NCBI GenBank assembly: GCA_964459305.1
Contig: CAYWNA010000115.1
Coordinates: forward strand, 1 to 37,795
Length of the DNA stretch: 37,795 nt
DNA from: CAYWNA01 sp964459305
GTDB taxonomy: Bacteria; Planctomycetota; Planctomycetia; Pirellulales; Pirellulaceae
Direction: 5' to 3'
Under the pieces are notes generated by a model. It had not been told where the DNA came from and searched no databases. It was given only the letters and a program-made list of their open reading frames with translations. Position numbers and translations under genes: made by a program. The stretch's first letter is position 1. Every line of letters starts with the position of its first letter. Shown here in pieces: positions 23,761-31,935 of this stretch.

Positions 23761-26661
23761 ATGAACTCTCAAAGCATTCATCTATCGTTCAATTGGCAAC
23801 GCAGGCCTTGGTTGGCATGTGGCATCATGGCGGTGTTCGTCCCCGTGTGGGCTTTCGCCCAATCGGTGCCGGATCGTGATACGCTATTGCTCGTTCAATT
23901 CGACGGGGCCACCGGCGCTGACTACGCGATCGGTGCTCCCACGATCGATGCTCGCATCAGCGCAACTGGCTCCACGGCCGGACGCTTCGGCGGAGCGGTC
24001 GACCTGGGCGTCGACGACCGATTGATGATTGTTGGTGACGATGGCAACTTCCATCCTCTGGAAGGCACGATTGAACTCTGGTTCAAGCCTCATTGGCCCG
24101 GCAACGACGAGAATAAACACGGGCTGATGTCCTGCCCCCTCGGCGACCGGGAGTACCTCAACGTCAACTACATTGGCAAAGGCCGCCTGGGCATTGCCGT
24201 CGCTGCCGGCCAAGGGGACGGGTGGACTTGGCGCCGAGCGGACGCCGACATCAGTGACTGGGAGCCAGAAACCTGGCATCACGTGGCTTTCGCCTGGGGA
24301 AGCGGTCGGCTGTGCGTCTACGTTGACGGTCGGGAAGGGGCACGGCAGGTGACCGATGCGCAGATGCCGGGCAAGGCGCCCGTATCGATCACGATATCGG
24401 GCGCCGATGCCACGATCGATTCGCTACGGATATCACGGCGCATGTACACGGCGGAGGACGCGAAACGCTCGATCCAGCAGGCGCTCAATCCTCCATATCG
24501 CCATCTGAGCGACCTACCGTGGGCTGCATCAGACGGAGCTTGGACGGGTGGGCGGAAACTGCTCGGTGACGTGTCGATACCACTGATCCTCCAATCGCGA
24601 CGGTATGCAAACGGTATCGCTTGCCGCCTGGACGGGAACGTCGCAGTCCGCTTGCACGAGCCCTACAAGCTGTTTCAGGCCACGGTTGGTGTCTGTCCCC
24701 TTTCGCCGCCGGAGGCATCCTGCTCCTTCGAAGTCCACGGCGACGGCAGAAAGCTGTTCGATTCTGATCCGCGGACCTGCCGACAAGTCCCCCAACCGAT
24801 CTCGGTGCCGATCGATGGCGTCAAGGAGTTGAAGCTCATCGTCCGAAGTGCCGATCCCACAGCTGGCTCTCTTTACGGGATTTGGGCTGCGCCCGTCCTG
24901 GTGCGAGACCCCGACGTCGAGGTGCGGTTGCCATGCCGTGATCTCAAACCGGCCGAAATCGATATGTACCGGCGACAACAAGGCGCAGACGACTTCGCGT
25001 TTGAGCTGGAAGCGGACTCCGGCTGCCTTGTGGTGCCAAAGTTCTGGGAAGACGAGATCGATCCCACGCAATCGCCCCAAGCCGATCAAGCGGCGTATGC
25101 CCTGGAGGTATTCGCGACGCCTGGTGAGTACGAGCCAGTGAATTTTGTCGTCTACGCGACCGAAGATCTGAAGCGACTGACTGTTGAGCCGACAGATCTG
25201 CGGTGTGGCGACTCGGTGATTCCCAGCGACCGGATCGACGTGCGGTTGGTGCTGCGACGATTGATGCGCGACATCTACACATTTCCGCCGGAACGATCGA
25301 CGATCGTTTCTCGTTTTCTGCTTCCGAACCAAGCGGTCGACGTTCCGGGAGGCACGTTCCGCGAGTGTCACCTGATCGTCCACGTGCCAGAAGATGCGAT
25401 ACCTGGCGAATACTCTGGGACAGTGCGTCTGGGCGCCGCTGACCGCGATGCCATCAAGCTGCCGCTGACGTTCGAGGTCTTGCCGTTTAAGCTCGATCCT
25501 CCAGGCGACAAGGGCTACGGAGTCTACTATCGATTTCCGGGGATCGAGGCAGACTGGTCTGGCATCGAAGTGGAACTGGCCGACATTCGCGCTCACGGCG
25601 GAAACATGCTCAAAAGCAATTTGGGCGTGGACTACGAGACCGTCGACAATGCTGTGAGCCCCACCTACGAGAGGCTGCGGCGCGGACTCGCGCTATTGCG
25701 AAAGCACGGCTTCCACGGTCCTATGCCCGTCATCACCGGCTGCGAGCAAGCCGCCCGGCTTTTGGGTTACGACCCGATCACGGATCACGATAACCAATCA
25801 TCAAGAGAGCGGTTCCTCAGGCTCATCAGGGCCGGCATGGAAGGACTCGCCGAATTGTCCGCCGAGTTCCCTGAGTTCGAGTTCTTGGCCACACACATGG
25901 ACGAAATCTTCGGTCGTGATCGAATGGAACGGTACATCCGGTTCACGGAGGCCGTGCGCCAAGTGCCGTCACTACGCGTGTACATCACGTTGCACAATGA
26001 TCCACGGCGGGACGTTGCCGAATTGATGCGCCGCTGTGATCCCTTCGTCGATGTGCGGTGCTACAACGGTCATTGCATGGATAGCTGGATTCACAGCGGC
26101 CGTACTTTCCACGATCTAGCACGCGAACTGGAGCGGGCGGGGGACGAGGCATGGATTTACCACAACATCCGTGGCTCGTTCTTCCAGGCCGAATGGACGC
26201 GCCTGGTCAACGGCTATTACCTGTGGCTCAGTCCGCTTCGCATACACGTTCCCTGGATGTATTACTCGTTCAAGGGCAACCCGTTCGATGCCACTGACGG
26301 GCCGCGCCTTCGCGGGGGTGATTTCGCCTACGCCGTCCCGGATCCGGAAGATTCGGCTCGCATGATCCCCACGCGGCATTGGGAGGCATTTCGCGAGGGC
26401 ATTGACGACCTGCGCTACTTGACGACCCTCCAGTCGCTGGCCCAAGAACGACCGGCAACAGCAGCCTCGGATGCTGCGTTGGCGTGGCTTGCGAGGCTAC
26501 GCCGCTCGATGATGCCAACACCAACAGAGATCGAGCCGATCGAAGAAGAAAGCCCGCTGCTCGTATTGCTCTCCCGCAAGCTCGGCGGAGCCGACTACCG
26601 CCGAATTCGCCACGAAGCGGCCGAGTACATCGTAGCGCTCATCAAGCAGGACGCTCGCTAG
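23761..26661 (+). CDS. Secreted LamG plus GH123-like (DUF4091) protein
   Basis: The product has 966 residues from the ATG at 23761; a TTG 18 bases upstream is less likely. The leader (WLACGIMAVFVPVWAFAQ) is a Sec signal. Residues of about 40-230 form a LamG/concanavalin-like sandwich (RFGGAVDLGVDDRLMI, GTIELWFKP, WHHVAFAWGSGRLCVYVDG). About 255-390 resemble an NPCBM-type carbohydrate-binding module (SFEVHGDGRKLFDS, VKELKLIVRSADPTAGSLYGIWAAP). The GH123-type sandwich and barrel follow, with the catalytic pair in THMDEIFG (Asp714-Glu715) and REGIDDLRYLTTL near the end. It is paralogous to the protein at 7796-10591, but the accessory domains are at the front rather than the back. It probably degrades an N-acetylhexosamine-containing glycan; this is inference. 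Confidence 0.82.
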   Translation: MNSQSIHLSFNWQRRPWLACGIMAVFVPVWAFAQSVPDRDTLLLVQFDGATGADYAIGAPTIDARISATGSTAGRFGGAVDLGVDDRLMIVGDDGNFHPLEGTIELWFKPHWPGNDENKHGLMSCPLGDREYLNVNYIGKGRLGIAVAAGQGDGWTWRRADADISDWEPETWHHVAFAWGSGRLCVYVDGREGARQVTDAQMPGKAPVSITISGADATIDSLRISRRMYTAEDAKRSIQQALNPPYRHLSDLPWAASDGAWTGGRKLLGDVSIPLILQSRRYANGIACRLDGNVAVRLHEPYKLFQATVGVCPLSPPEASCSFEVHGDGRKLFDSDPRTCRQVPQPISVPIDGVKELKLIVRSADPTAGSLYGIWAAPVLVRDPDVEVRLPCRDLKPAEIDMYRRQQGADDFAFELEADSGCLVVPKFWEDEIDPTQSPQADQAAYALEVFATPGEYEPVNFVVYATEDLKRLTVEPTDLRCGDSVIPSDRIDVRLVLRRLMRDIYTFPPERSTIVSRFLLPNQAVDVPGGTFRECHLIVHVPEDAIPGEYSGTVRLGAADRDAIKLPLTFEVLPFKLDPPGDKGYGVYYRFPGIEADWSGIEVELADIRAHGGNMLKSNLGVDYETVDNAVSPTYERLRRGLALLRKHGFHGPMPVITGCEQAARLLGYDPITDHDNQSSRERFLRLIRAGMEGLAELSAEFPEFEFLATHMDEIFGRDRMERYIRFTEAVRQVPSLRVYITLHNDPRRDVAELMRRCDPFVDVRCYNGHCMDSWIHSGRTFHDLARELERAGDEAWIYHNIRGSFFQAEWTRLVNGYYLWLSPLRIHVPWMYYSFKGNPFDATDGPRLRGGDFAYAVPDPEDSARMIPTRHWEAFREGIDDLRYLTTLQSLAQERPATAASDAALAWLARLRRSMMPTPTEIEPIEEESPLLVLLSRKLGGADYRRIRHEAAEYIVALIKQDAR

Positions 26662-26873
26662 TGCTTCCTTAGACGCGCAATATCCGGTAGAGTTTGCGGG
26701 TGTGCCCACTAGTCAACTTGGGCGTAGCCCGAAACGCTGGACTGCCTTTAATAAGACCTAGATGGTGGCTCCATATTCAAGGCAGCCTTGACTACTGCCG
26801 CTGTTCCCGCTCATGCTAAAGGCAGCCTTCAACGTAGGTCTCGAAATTAACCACCCGAAGGAGCGGCAGGAAG
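26662..26873. other. Short non-coding stretch with direct repeat
   Basis: AAGGCAGCCTT occurs twice, at 26779-26789 and 26819-26829, as a 40-base-spaced direct repeat. Nothing else is recognised. Confidence 0.4.
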
Positions 26874-27257
26874 ATGGCAGAACCATCGCTTGCGCAATCC
26901 GCAGATGGCTTTCGGGCAGGAAGATGCGTCAGTCAGCCAGCCGGATACCGCGCCTTCACTCCCAAGCCACTGCCACCAGAGCCGCCCGTCCAAATCAACG
27001 CCGATCTTCCCGTCCTGCTGTCGCAGGCCGACCGCGCTCTCGGTCGGCTCGATGGTTTCATTCAAACGCTGCCCCATCCTGACCTGTTCGTCTACATGTA
27101 CGTGCGAAAGGAGGCGGTCCTGTCGAGCCAAATCGAGGGGACGCAAAGCTCGTTGCAGGACGTTCTAGAGGCCGAAGCGAGGGTCCTTGCCTCGAATCGT
27201 CCAAAGGACGTGGCTCAACGGGAGTGCTTGCAGACAACGCAGCATGAAGCGCAGTAG
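26874..27257 (+). pseudogene. 5' fragment of a Fic/DOC-family gene
   Basis: The ATG at 26874 follows GAAGGAGCGGCAGGAAG, a good ribosome site. Residues 26-104 match the Fic_N region: YRAFTPKPLPP, a helix with LSQADRALGRLDG, and YVRKEAVLSSQIEGTQSSLQDVLEAEA. SSQIEG (84-89) fits the (S/T)xxxE(G/N) inhibitory helix of class II Fic proteins. Homology ends near residue 113 and the frame stops at 27257 in unrelated sequence. The catalytic HPFxxGNGR loop is absent, so no AMP-transferase activity is possible. Normally these proteins AMPylate a target and are held off by that helix. This is the 5' end of a truncated gene, next to other debris at 27.3-28.1 kb. Confidence 0.75.
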
Positions 27258-27492
27258 GAATTGGGGGATCAGGCGGACTTGAAGATGAAATAGATGGCAT
27301 AACAGCTGGTCTAATAGGGCCTTATGTCTTGGAGGCCAAATACAAGGGTGAAAACCCTGCACTGTCGTGGTCTACGATTGGCGATCTTGGCCACGTCTCC
27401 CGCGAGTGGTAGGGTAGAGGCATGGTCACGCAACGTGATTCGCGATCGGCCGGCAAGCCGTCAGTTCGCAGTAGGTTCAGGAGGACGCGACA

Positions 27493-27783
27493 ATGGAAAA
27501 GCGAAAGTCAGGCCGGAGACAGTCCGCGCAGTCCAGGCAGACGATAAAGATGACGCGCGAAGAGTTGGAGAAAGTGAGTCTTCGGCTCCGGAGCCGTTCG
27601 TTGGTGGTTCGAGAAGTGCCTTTGTTGCGTCTCGGCGTCGCCCCCAACACGCCAAGGTGTGTCGGCCATCTGCGCGTTAGGGCTCATTGCTCCTCAGTGA
27701 GAAGACGCAATCTGCAACGTCTTGAAGGCCTGCCTACATGCCTCAATTCTGACGAGGTTTCTATTGAGAAGTTGGGATGTTGA
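27493..27783 (+). pseudogene. Possible truncated gene with strong ribosome site
   Basis: AGGAGG is positioned 8 bases upstream of the ATG at 27493, one of the best ribosome sites in the window. The first 29 residues (MEKRKSGRRQSAQS, then MTREELEKVS) look like a genuine basic N-terminus followed by a helix. At about 27580 the sequence turns into the CTTCGGCTCCGGAG motif shared with 35177, and the rest of the frame is Arg/Ser/Leu-rich and not protein-like. The original gene was probably cut at that point. I cannot identify the family. Low coding confidence beyond residue 29. Confidence 0.4.
27580..27606. other. Short motif shared with the tRNA-like fragment at 35 kb
   Basis: The 27 bases at 27580-27606 align with 35177-35200 apart from a 3-base indel (CTTCGGCTCCGGAG, then GTTCGTTGGTG here versus GTCGTTGGTG there). 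On the minus strand this is the anticodon-arm region of a tRNA-Arg(CCG)-like sequence. It interrupts the reading frame that starts at 27493. Confidence 0.35.
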
Positions 27784-27910
27784 CTTCAGCGATCGACGGT
27801 CCATCGGTGCGTTCATAGAGATCCTTCTCCGAACCATCTTGAATCGCCTCGATGTAGATAGTTTCGCCTTGCGCGGCTGTCGTATACGCTACAAGCGTCG
27901 AACGGAGGCT
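27761..27910 (-). pseudogene. Possible C-terminal fragment of an unknown protein
   Basis: A minus-strand frame reads RSTLVAYTTAAQGETIYIEA, then QDGSEKDLYERTDGPSIAEVNI and stops at 27761. The composition is protein-like, unlike the sequence farther upstream in the same frame, which has no start or domain. It may be a gene end left by a rearrangement. The family is not recognised. Confidence 0.3.
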
Positions 27911-28120
27911 GACGCGGCGGCACGCAGAGTCATCGTCTGGAACGGCTTGGGTTCTCTCCGTGGGAAGGCATTGAGATCTCGCAACCAAGGGCCTCGATGA
28001 ACGTCGCGTCCGAAACTTCGCCTCTGGATTGCGTGGTACTGCTGTTTCATAATAGTCGAAGAATCGACGTCGAGGTATAGCGCGGGTTCTTTGTGATTTC
28101 GAATCATTGAGAGGTGTCCC

Positions 28121-29437
28121 ATGACCGCAACACCATCCAGGCGAGAGTTCCTGTCGGCGGCGGCCGGAGCCGCGACGGTCGGGCTGGCGAGTCCGGCAGC
28201 CGGTACGGATGCAGGGATCGCGATGCAGCCGAGGTCGGTGGCGGTCAACGAGCACCTGAGACTCGCGTTGATCGGGTGTGGCAGGCGCGGGCGTCAACTA
28301 TTGTCCGTATTTGGCAAGTTTGACGACGTGGACATTCCCGTCATTTGCGACGTCAACGGCAAGAACCTGGATGAAGCATCCAAACGGCTCAGACGAAAGC
28401 CCGATCTGGAGCGGGACTATCGCAAGATTCTCGATCGAAATGACATCGACGCGGTCGTGATTGCCACAACGGAGCACTGGCACGGACTTCCGTTCATTGA
28501 GGCATGTCAGGCCGGGAAGCATGTGTTCGTCGAAAAGCCGCTTTCGCACACGGTTGTTGAGGGCCGGGCTATGGTTCGGGCGGCGAAAAAGGCGGGGATC
28601 ATCGCGATGATGGGCACCCAGCAGCGTGGCCAGGAGCATTACGGACCCGCAGTAGAAATCGTGCAGTCGGGACGGTTGGGGGAAATCTCCCTCGTAGAGT
28701 GTTGGAACTGCATGATGACCGGCAAAGGCTGGACCACACCCGTGACAAAGGGCGACCCTCCCGCGTACGTTGACTGGGACCGCTGGTTGGGGCCTGCGCC
28801 CCTGGTGCCGTTCGACACGCGCCGACTGAACGCGTACATGTTTTGGTTTGACTACGGCGGCGGGATGATGACGAACTGGGCCGTGCATCACATCGATACC
28901 ATTCTCTGGGCTATGCAAGTCGATTCGTTCACGCGAGTCAATTGCCTGGGAGGCCAATTCGTTGTGGAAGACGAGTGGGACACGCCGGACACGCTCCAGG
29001 CATCCTGGGCGTTTCCCGACTTTCTCGTGCAATACTGGTTGAGAGGACAAAGCAGCTTCCCGGCGCGGCTTTCCCGCCCCTTCGACCATGGCATTGCCTT
29101 GTACGGAGACTTGGCAACACTGCTTTTAGACCGCTACGGGTACGAGGTCTACAACGAAAAGGACCTGAAACGTCCGGTAGAGAAGGCTGGGCCCACGCCA
29201 CAGGATGGCCCTTGGCACCGGACATTCGTGGACTGTGTGAAAGACGGACGACAACCGCCGCTCGACATCGAGGACAGTCACCGAGCAACAGCGTGCTGCC
29301 ACCTGGGGAACATCGCCTATCACACTCGGCGCACCGTTCGCTGGGACGGGGAGTCAGAGCAGATACTGGACGACGAGAAGGCGGCGACCCTGCTGAGCCG
29401 AACTCGCCGCCGCGGCTATGAACTGCCTGACGTCTAG
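28121..29437 (+). CDS. Tat-exported Gfo/Idh/MocA family oxidoreductase (second copy)
   Basis: The product has 438 residues. The ATG at 28121 is preceded by GAGAGGTG at about 5 bases. SRREFLS at 6-12 with an Ala/Gly-rich run gives a twin-arginine leader. GCGRRG at 52-57 is the nucleotide-binding loop, VVIATTEHWHG and the canonical EKP at 138-140 follow, and GGGMMTNWAVHHIDTILWAM carries the likely catalytic His residues. VDWDRWLGPAP is shared with the copy at 16204-17598, so the two are paralogues of one planctomycete subgroup. It probably acts on an extracytoplasmic sugar or sugar derivative with bound NAD(P). It heads the plus-strand block that continues with an FG-GAP propeller 174 bases later. 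Confidence 0.9.
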   Translation: MTATPSRREFLSAAAGAATVGLASPAAGTDAGIAMQPRSVAVNEHLRLALIGCGRRGRQLLSVFGKFDDVDIPVICDVNGKNLDEASKRLRRKPDLERDYRKILDRNDIDAVVIATTEHWHGLPFIEACQAGKHVFVEKPLSHTVVEGRAMVRAAKKAGIIAMMGTQQRGQEHYGPAVEIVQSGRLGEISLVECWNCMMTGKGWTTPVTKGDPPAYVDWDRWLGPAPLVPFDTRRLNAYMFWFDYGGGMMTNWAVHHIDTILWAMQVDSFTRVNCLGGQFVVEDEWDTPDTLQASWAFPDFLVQYWLRGQSSFPARLSRPFDHGIALYGDLATLLLDRYGYEVYNEKDLKRPVEKAGPTPQDGPWHRTFVDCVKDGRQPPLDIEDSHRATACCHLGNIAYHTRRTVRWDGESEQILDDEKAATLLSRTRRRGYELPDV

Positions 29438-29611
29438 CGTGCGTCGTCACATTCCCAATGACGGTCGTTTTCGCTCAGGAGAATCCTATTGACTTGTGAT
29501 TCCGTGGAACGCACGATGATGGCATAACATCTGACAACTTCGCGTAGCGCCCGCTAATCGTTGATTTCAAGCGACGTGTATTCTAAATCCCCAAGAGGAA
29601 AGGACCGAACG

Positions 29612-30778
29612 ATGAGATCAATTGTCACCCTTTCTTTGCTGGTCTTGATTGCCCACGGTGCGAGCGCAGCAAATCCCGATCTCGTGCGGACGTTCCACAA
29701 TCCGAGGGCTGGCGTTGGGGACGAGTTCGGTCGATCTGTTGCAGCGATCGGAGAGAATGTCCTAGTCGGCGCCCCTTACGACGACACGGATGCCACGGAC
29801 GCTGGAATCGTCTATCTGTTTGATGCCTCCACGGGAAAGCTATTGCGGAGTTTTCGCAATCCTGAACCTACCGCTGGCGACCATTTTGGCTGGTCCGTTG
29901 CCGCCGTGGGCGAGCGTGTCCTCGTCGGTGCCTATGCAGATGACGAAGGGGCCGGAGCAGTCCATTTGTTCGATGCTGCGACCGGGAGACTACTTCGCAC
30001 CTTCCGAAATCCCGAGCCAGCCGCCGGTGAAATGTTCGGCCGGACCGTTGCGGCTTTGGGTGACAAGGTACTGGTCGGTGCTTGCGCCGACGATGAGGAT
30101 GCGGGGGCAGTCTACGTGTTCGATCCTGCGACCAGCACAACACTGAAGATACCCAATCCTCGGCCCACGGCGGGCGACCGATTCGGACTTGCCCTCGCAG
30201 CGTTGAACGGCAACATCCTCGTTGGCGCCTATGGTGAAGACACCGTTGGCGACAACGCTGGCGCCATTTATCTGTTCGGCGGTTCGACGGGAGAATTGCT
30301 GCGAACGTTCGAGAATCCGCGACCAAAGTCTTCCGGTGAAATGGGAATCTCGATTGCGGTGCTGAACGGGAAGTTTGTCGTCGGAGCCGGCCGCCATGGG
30401 GAGAACGCCCGCGACGTTGGCGTGGCGTATTTGTTGGACGGTTCGACCGGGAGACTGCTGCGGACGCTCCCCAACCCGACCCCACAAGGCGGTGATTTCT
30501 TCGGCATTCCTGTTGCGGTCATCGGCAAGAACGTTATCGTAACTGCTCCTGCCGATCACGCGGACGCCAATGAAGGCGGCGCCGTCTATGTATTTGAGGC
30601 AGCAACCGGAAAACTGCTGCTGACGATCACGAATCCGACGCCACAGGCAGAAGACTATTTCGGCGTCCCGATCGTGGCAGCGGGCCAGAAAGTCCTGGTT
30701 GGTGCCCCGTGCGACGACAAAGACGCCACGGACAGCGGGATCGTGTATTTGTTTGGAAATGTGCCAGGTGTTGAATGA
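29612..30778 (+). CDS. Exported FG-GAP-like seven-repeat beta-propeller
   Basis: The product has 388 residues from the ATG at 29612, which has AGGAAAGGA just upstream; the in-frame ATG at 29561 lacks one. MRSIVTLSLLVLIAHGASAA is a clean Sec leader. The rest is about seven repeats of roughly 50 residues, each with a pattern like FGRSVAAIGENVLVGAPYDD, then AGIVYLFD, STGKLLRSF and NPEP. The repeat starts read FGRS, FGWS, FGRT, FGLA, MGIS, FGIP and FGVP. Acidic loops (DDTDATD, EDTVGDN) could bind calcium, as in integrin-type propellers. It probably acts as a binding module for the secreted neighbours. The next gene starts at a TGA/ATG overlap or 71 bases downstream. Confidence 0.85.
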   Translation: MRSIVTLSLLVLIAHGASAANPDLVRTFHNPRAGVGDEFGRSVAAIGENVLVGAPYDDTDATDAGIVYLFDASTGKLLRSFRNPEPTAGDHFGWSVAAVGERVLVGAYADDEGAGAVHLFDAATGRLLRTFRNPEPAAGEMFGRTVAALGDKVLVGACADDEDAGAVYVFDPATSTTLKIPNPRPTAGDRFGLALAALNGNILVGAYGEDTVGDNAGAIYLFGGSTGELLRTFENPRPKSSGEMGISIAVLNGKFVVGAGRHGENARDVGVAYLLDGSTGRLLRTLPNPTPQGGDFFGIPVAVIGKNVIVTAPADHADANEGGAVYVFEAATGKLLLTITNPTPQAEDYFGVPIVAAGQKVLVGAPCDDKDATDSGIVYLFGNVPGVE

Positions 30779-30849
30779 AACCGACGCCTAGGCAATCTCG
30801 TGGATATCAGACAGGTGTGAATCTCTCAGTATCAGGTTGCGATTTGAAG

Positions 30850-31920
30850 ATGACTTCCCCCGAAAACAACAGACGTGACTTTCTCAAGATTGCCTCCGCG
30901 GCGGTTGTGGGTGGTTCCATCGCCTCGACCACACGGGCTGATGATGAAAAGACGCCAAGAATCCTCAATCATTGTCCCAACATGAAATACCGTCGCTTGG
31001 GCAAGACGGAGTTCATGATTTCAGAGATTGCCCTGGGCGGGCATGGAGCCGCCGGGTATGACGAGCGAGCCATCCAAAACCGGATACCGGCACTCGAGCG
31101 GGCGGTCGAACTCGGAATGAACTACGTCGACACGAATATCGGGCGAGAATGTGACATCTACGGTGAAGCGATGGCCAGGTCAGCAACCACTAAACGCGAC
31201 AAATGGTTCATCGGCTTCGCTTCCTCCGAGGATAACAAGATCGACGGACTTGATGATCAACTGATCCCGGCGAAGCTGATGGAGTCGATTGAGAATCGCC
31301 TGCGATCCTACAAGACCGACATGCTCGACATGTGGCGACCGATCGCTGCGACTTGGGCTCAGCATGAACCAAGCATCGATCGCCGGTTGGCCGTCACGCG
31401 GCGCATGTGCGATATCGTCGTGCAAGTGTTCGAGAAGGCGAAACAACAGGGCAAGGTGCGATTCTTGGGCACGTCGGAACACGAGCCCAAGGTGTTCCAC
31501 CAGGTGCTAAGAGAGTACCCGCAGTTTCAGGTCATCATCTTCCCCTGCTTCTTTTTGGACAAAGAATCCGTAGCCGACGAGTTGTTGGAACTGGCTCAGG
31601 AAAAAGACGTTGGAGCGATCGGGATGAAACCCTTTGGCGCGGGTTCGGTGTTTGGGCCAAGATTCCGACGGCGAGGTCAAGGCGAGACGGATGGTAGAGC
31701 TCATGTGTTGCTCAAGAACATGCTCCGGGACAAACGGATTTCGACAATCATTCCGGGCGTGAGTGTTCCCGACCATCTAGCTGAGAATATCAAAGCCTCG
31801 CGCGATCGTGACATTCCCCAGAGCCCCGAAGAAGATCAGGCTATTCGACAATGCACTGAGAATCTTTACGCTCACCTAGCGCCGCAGTACCAGTGGTTCC
31901 GAAAGTGGCGGGCCGTGTGA
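30850..31920 (+). CDS. Tat-exported aldo/keto reductase-like protein
   Basis: The product has 356 residues from the ATG at 30850, where the twin-arginine leader (NNRRDFLK at 6-13, then an Ala-rich run) begins. An in-frame ATG at 30775 overlapping the previous stop is possible but adds residues unlike a leader. The aldo/keto reductase fold is indicated by MKYRRLGKTEFMISEIALGG, NYVDTN (Asp94), IYGEAM (Tyr104), Lys118 in DKWFIGF and VRFLGTSEH. The tetrad His appears to be replaced: the matching strand reads DMLDMWRP (Trp162). This suggests altered catalysis or a divergent subfamily. NADPH-dependent reductions are usual for the family. It lies 15 bases before the next gene. Confidence 0.85.
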   Translation: MTSPENNRRDFLKIASAAVVGGSIASTTRADDEKTPRILNHCPNMKYRRLGKTEFMISEIALGGHGAAGYDERAIQNRIPALERAVELGMNYVDTNIGRECDIYGEAMARSATTKRDKWFIGFASSEDNKIDGLDDQLIPAKLMESIENRLRSYKTDMLDMWRPIAATWAQHEPSIDRRLAVTRRMCDIVVQVFEKAKQQGKVRFLGTSEHEPKVFHQVLREYPQFQVIIFPCFFLDKESVADELLELAQEKDVGAIGMKPFGAGSVFGPRFRRRGQGETDGRAHVLLKNMLRDKRISTIIPGVSVPDHLAENIKASRDRDIPQSPEEDQAIRQCTENLYAHLAPQYQWFRKWRAV

Positions 31921-31935
31921 GTCGCACAGCTTTTT

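Larger units (their letters stand above)
27258..28120. other. Debris region between the Fic fragment and the Gfo/Idh gene
   Basis: No intact gene is seen. A plus-strand frame ending at a TAG at 27407-27409 (VLEAKYKGENPALSWSTI) looks like a short protein end without a start. A start with a strong ribosome site lies at 27493, and a minus-strand protein-like end lies at 27761-27910. A tRNA-like motif lies at 27580-27606. All suggest fragments brought together by rearrangement. Confidence 0.5.

Noticed and set aside
24529..25596. 355-codon minus-strand frame inside the LamG/GH123 gene
   Set aside because: The plus-strand frame has clear domains, and GC-rich genes commonly leave the opposite strand open.
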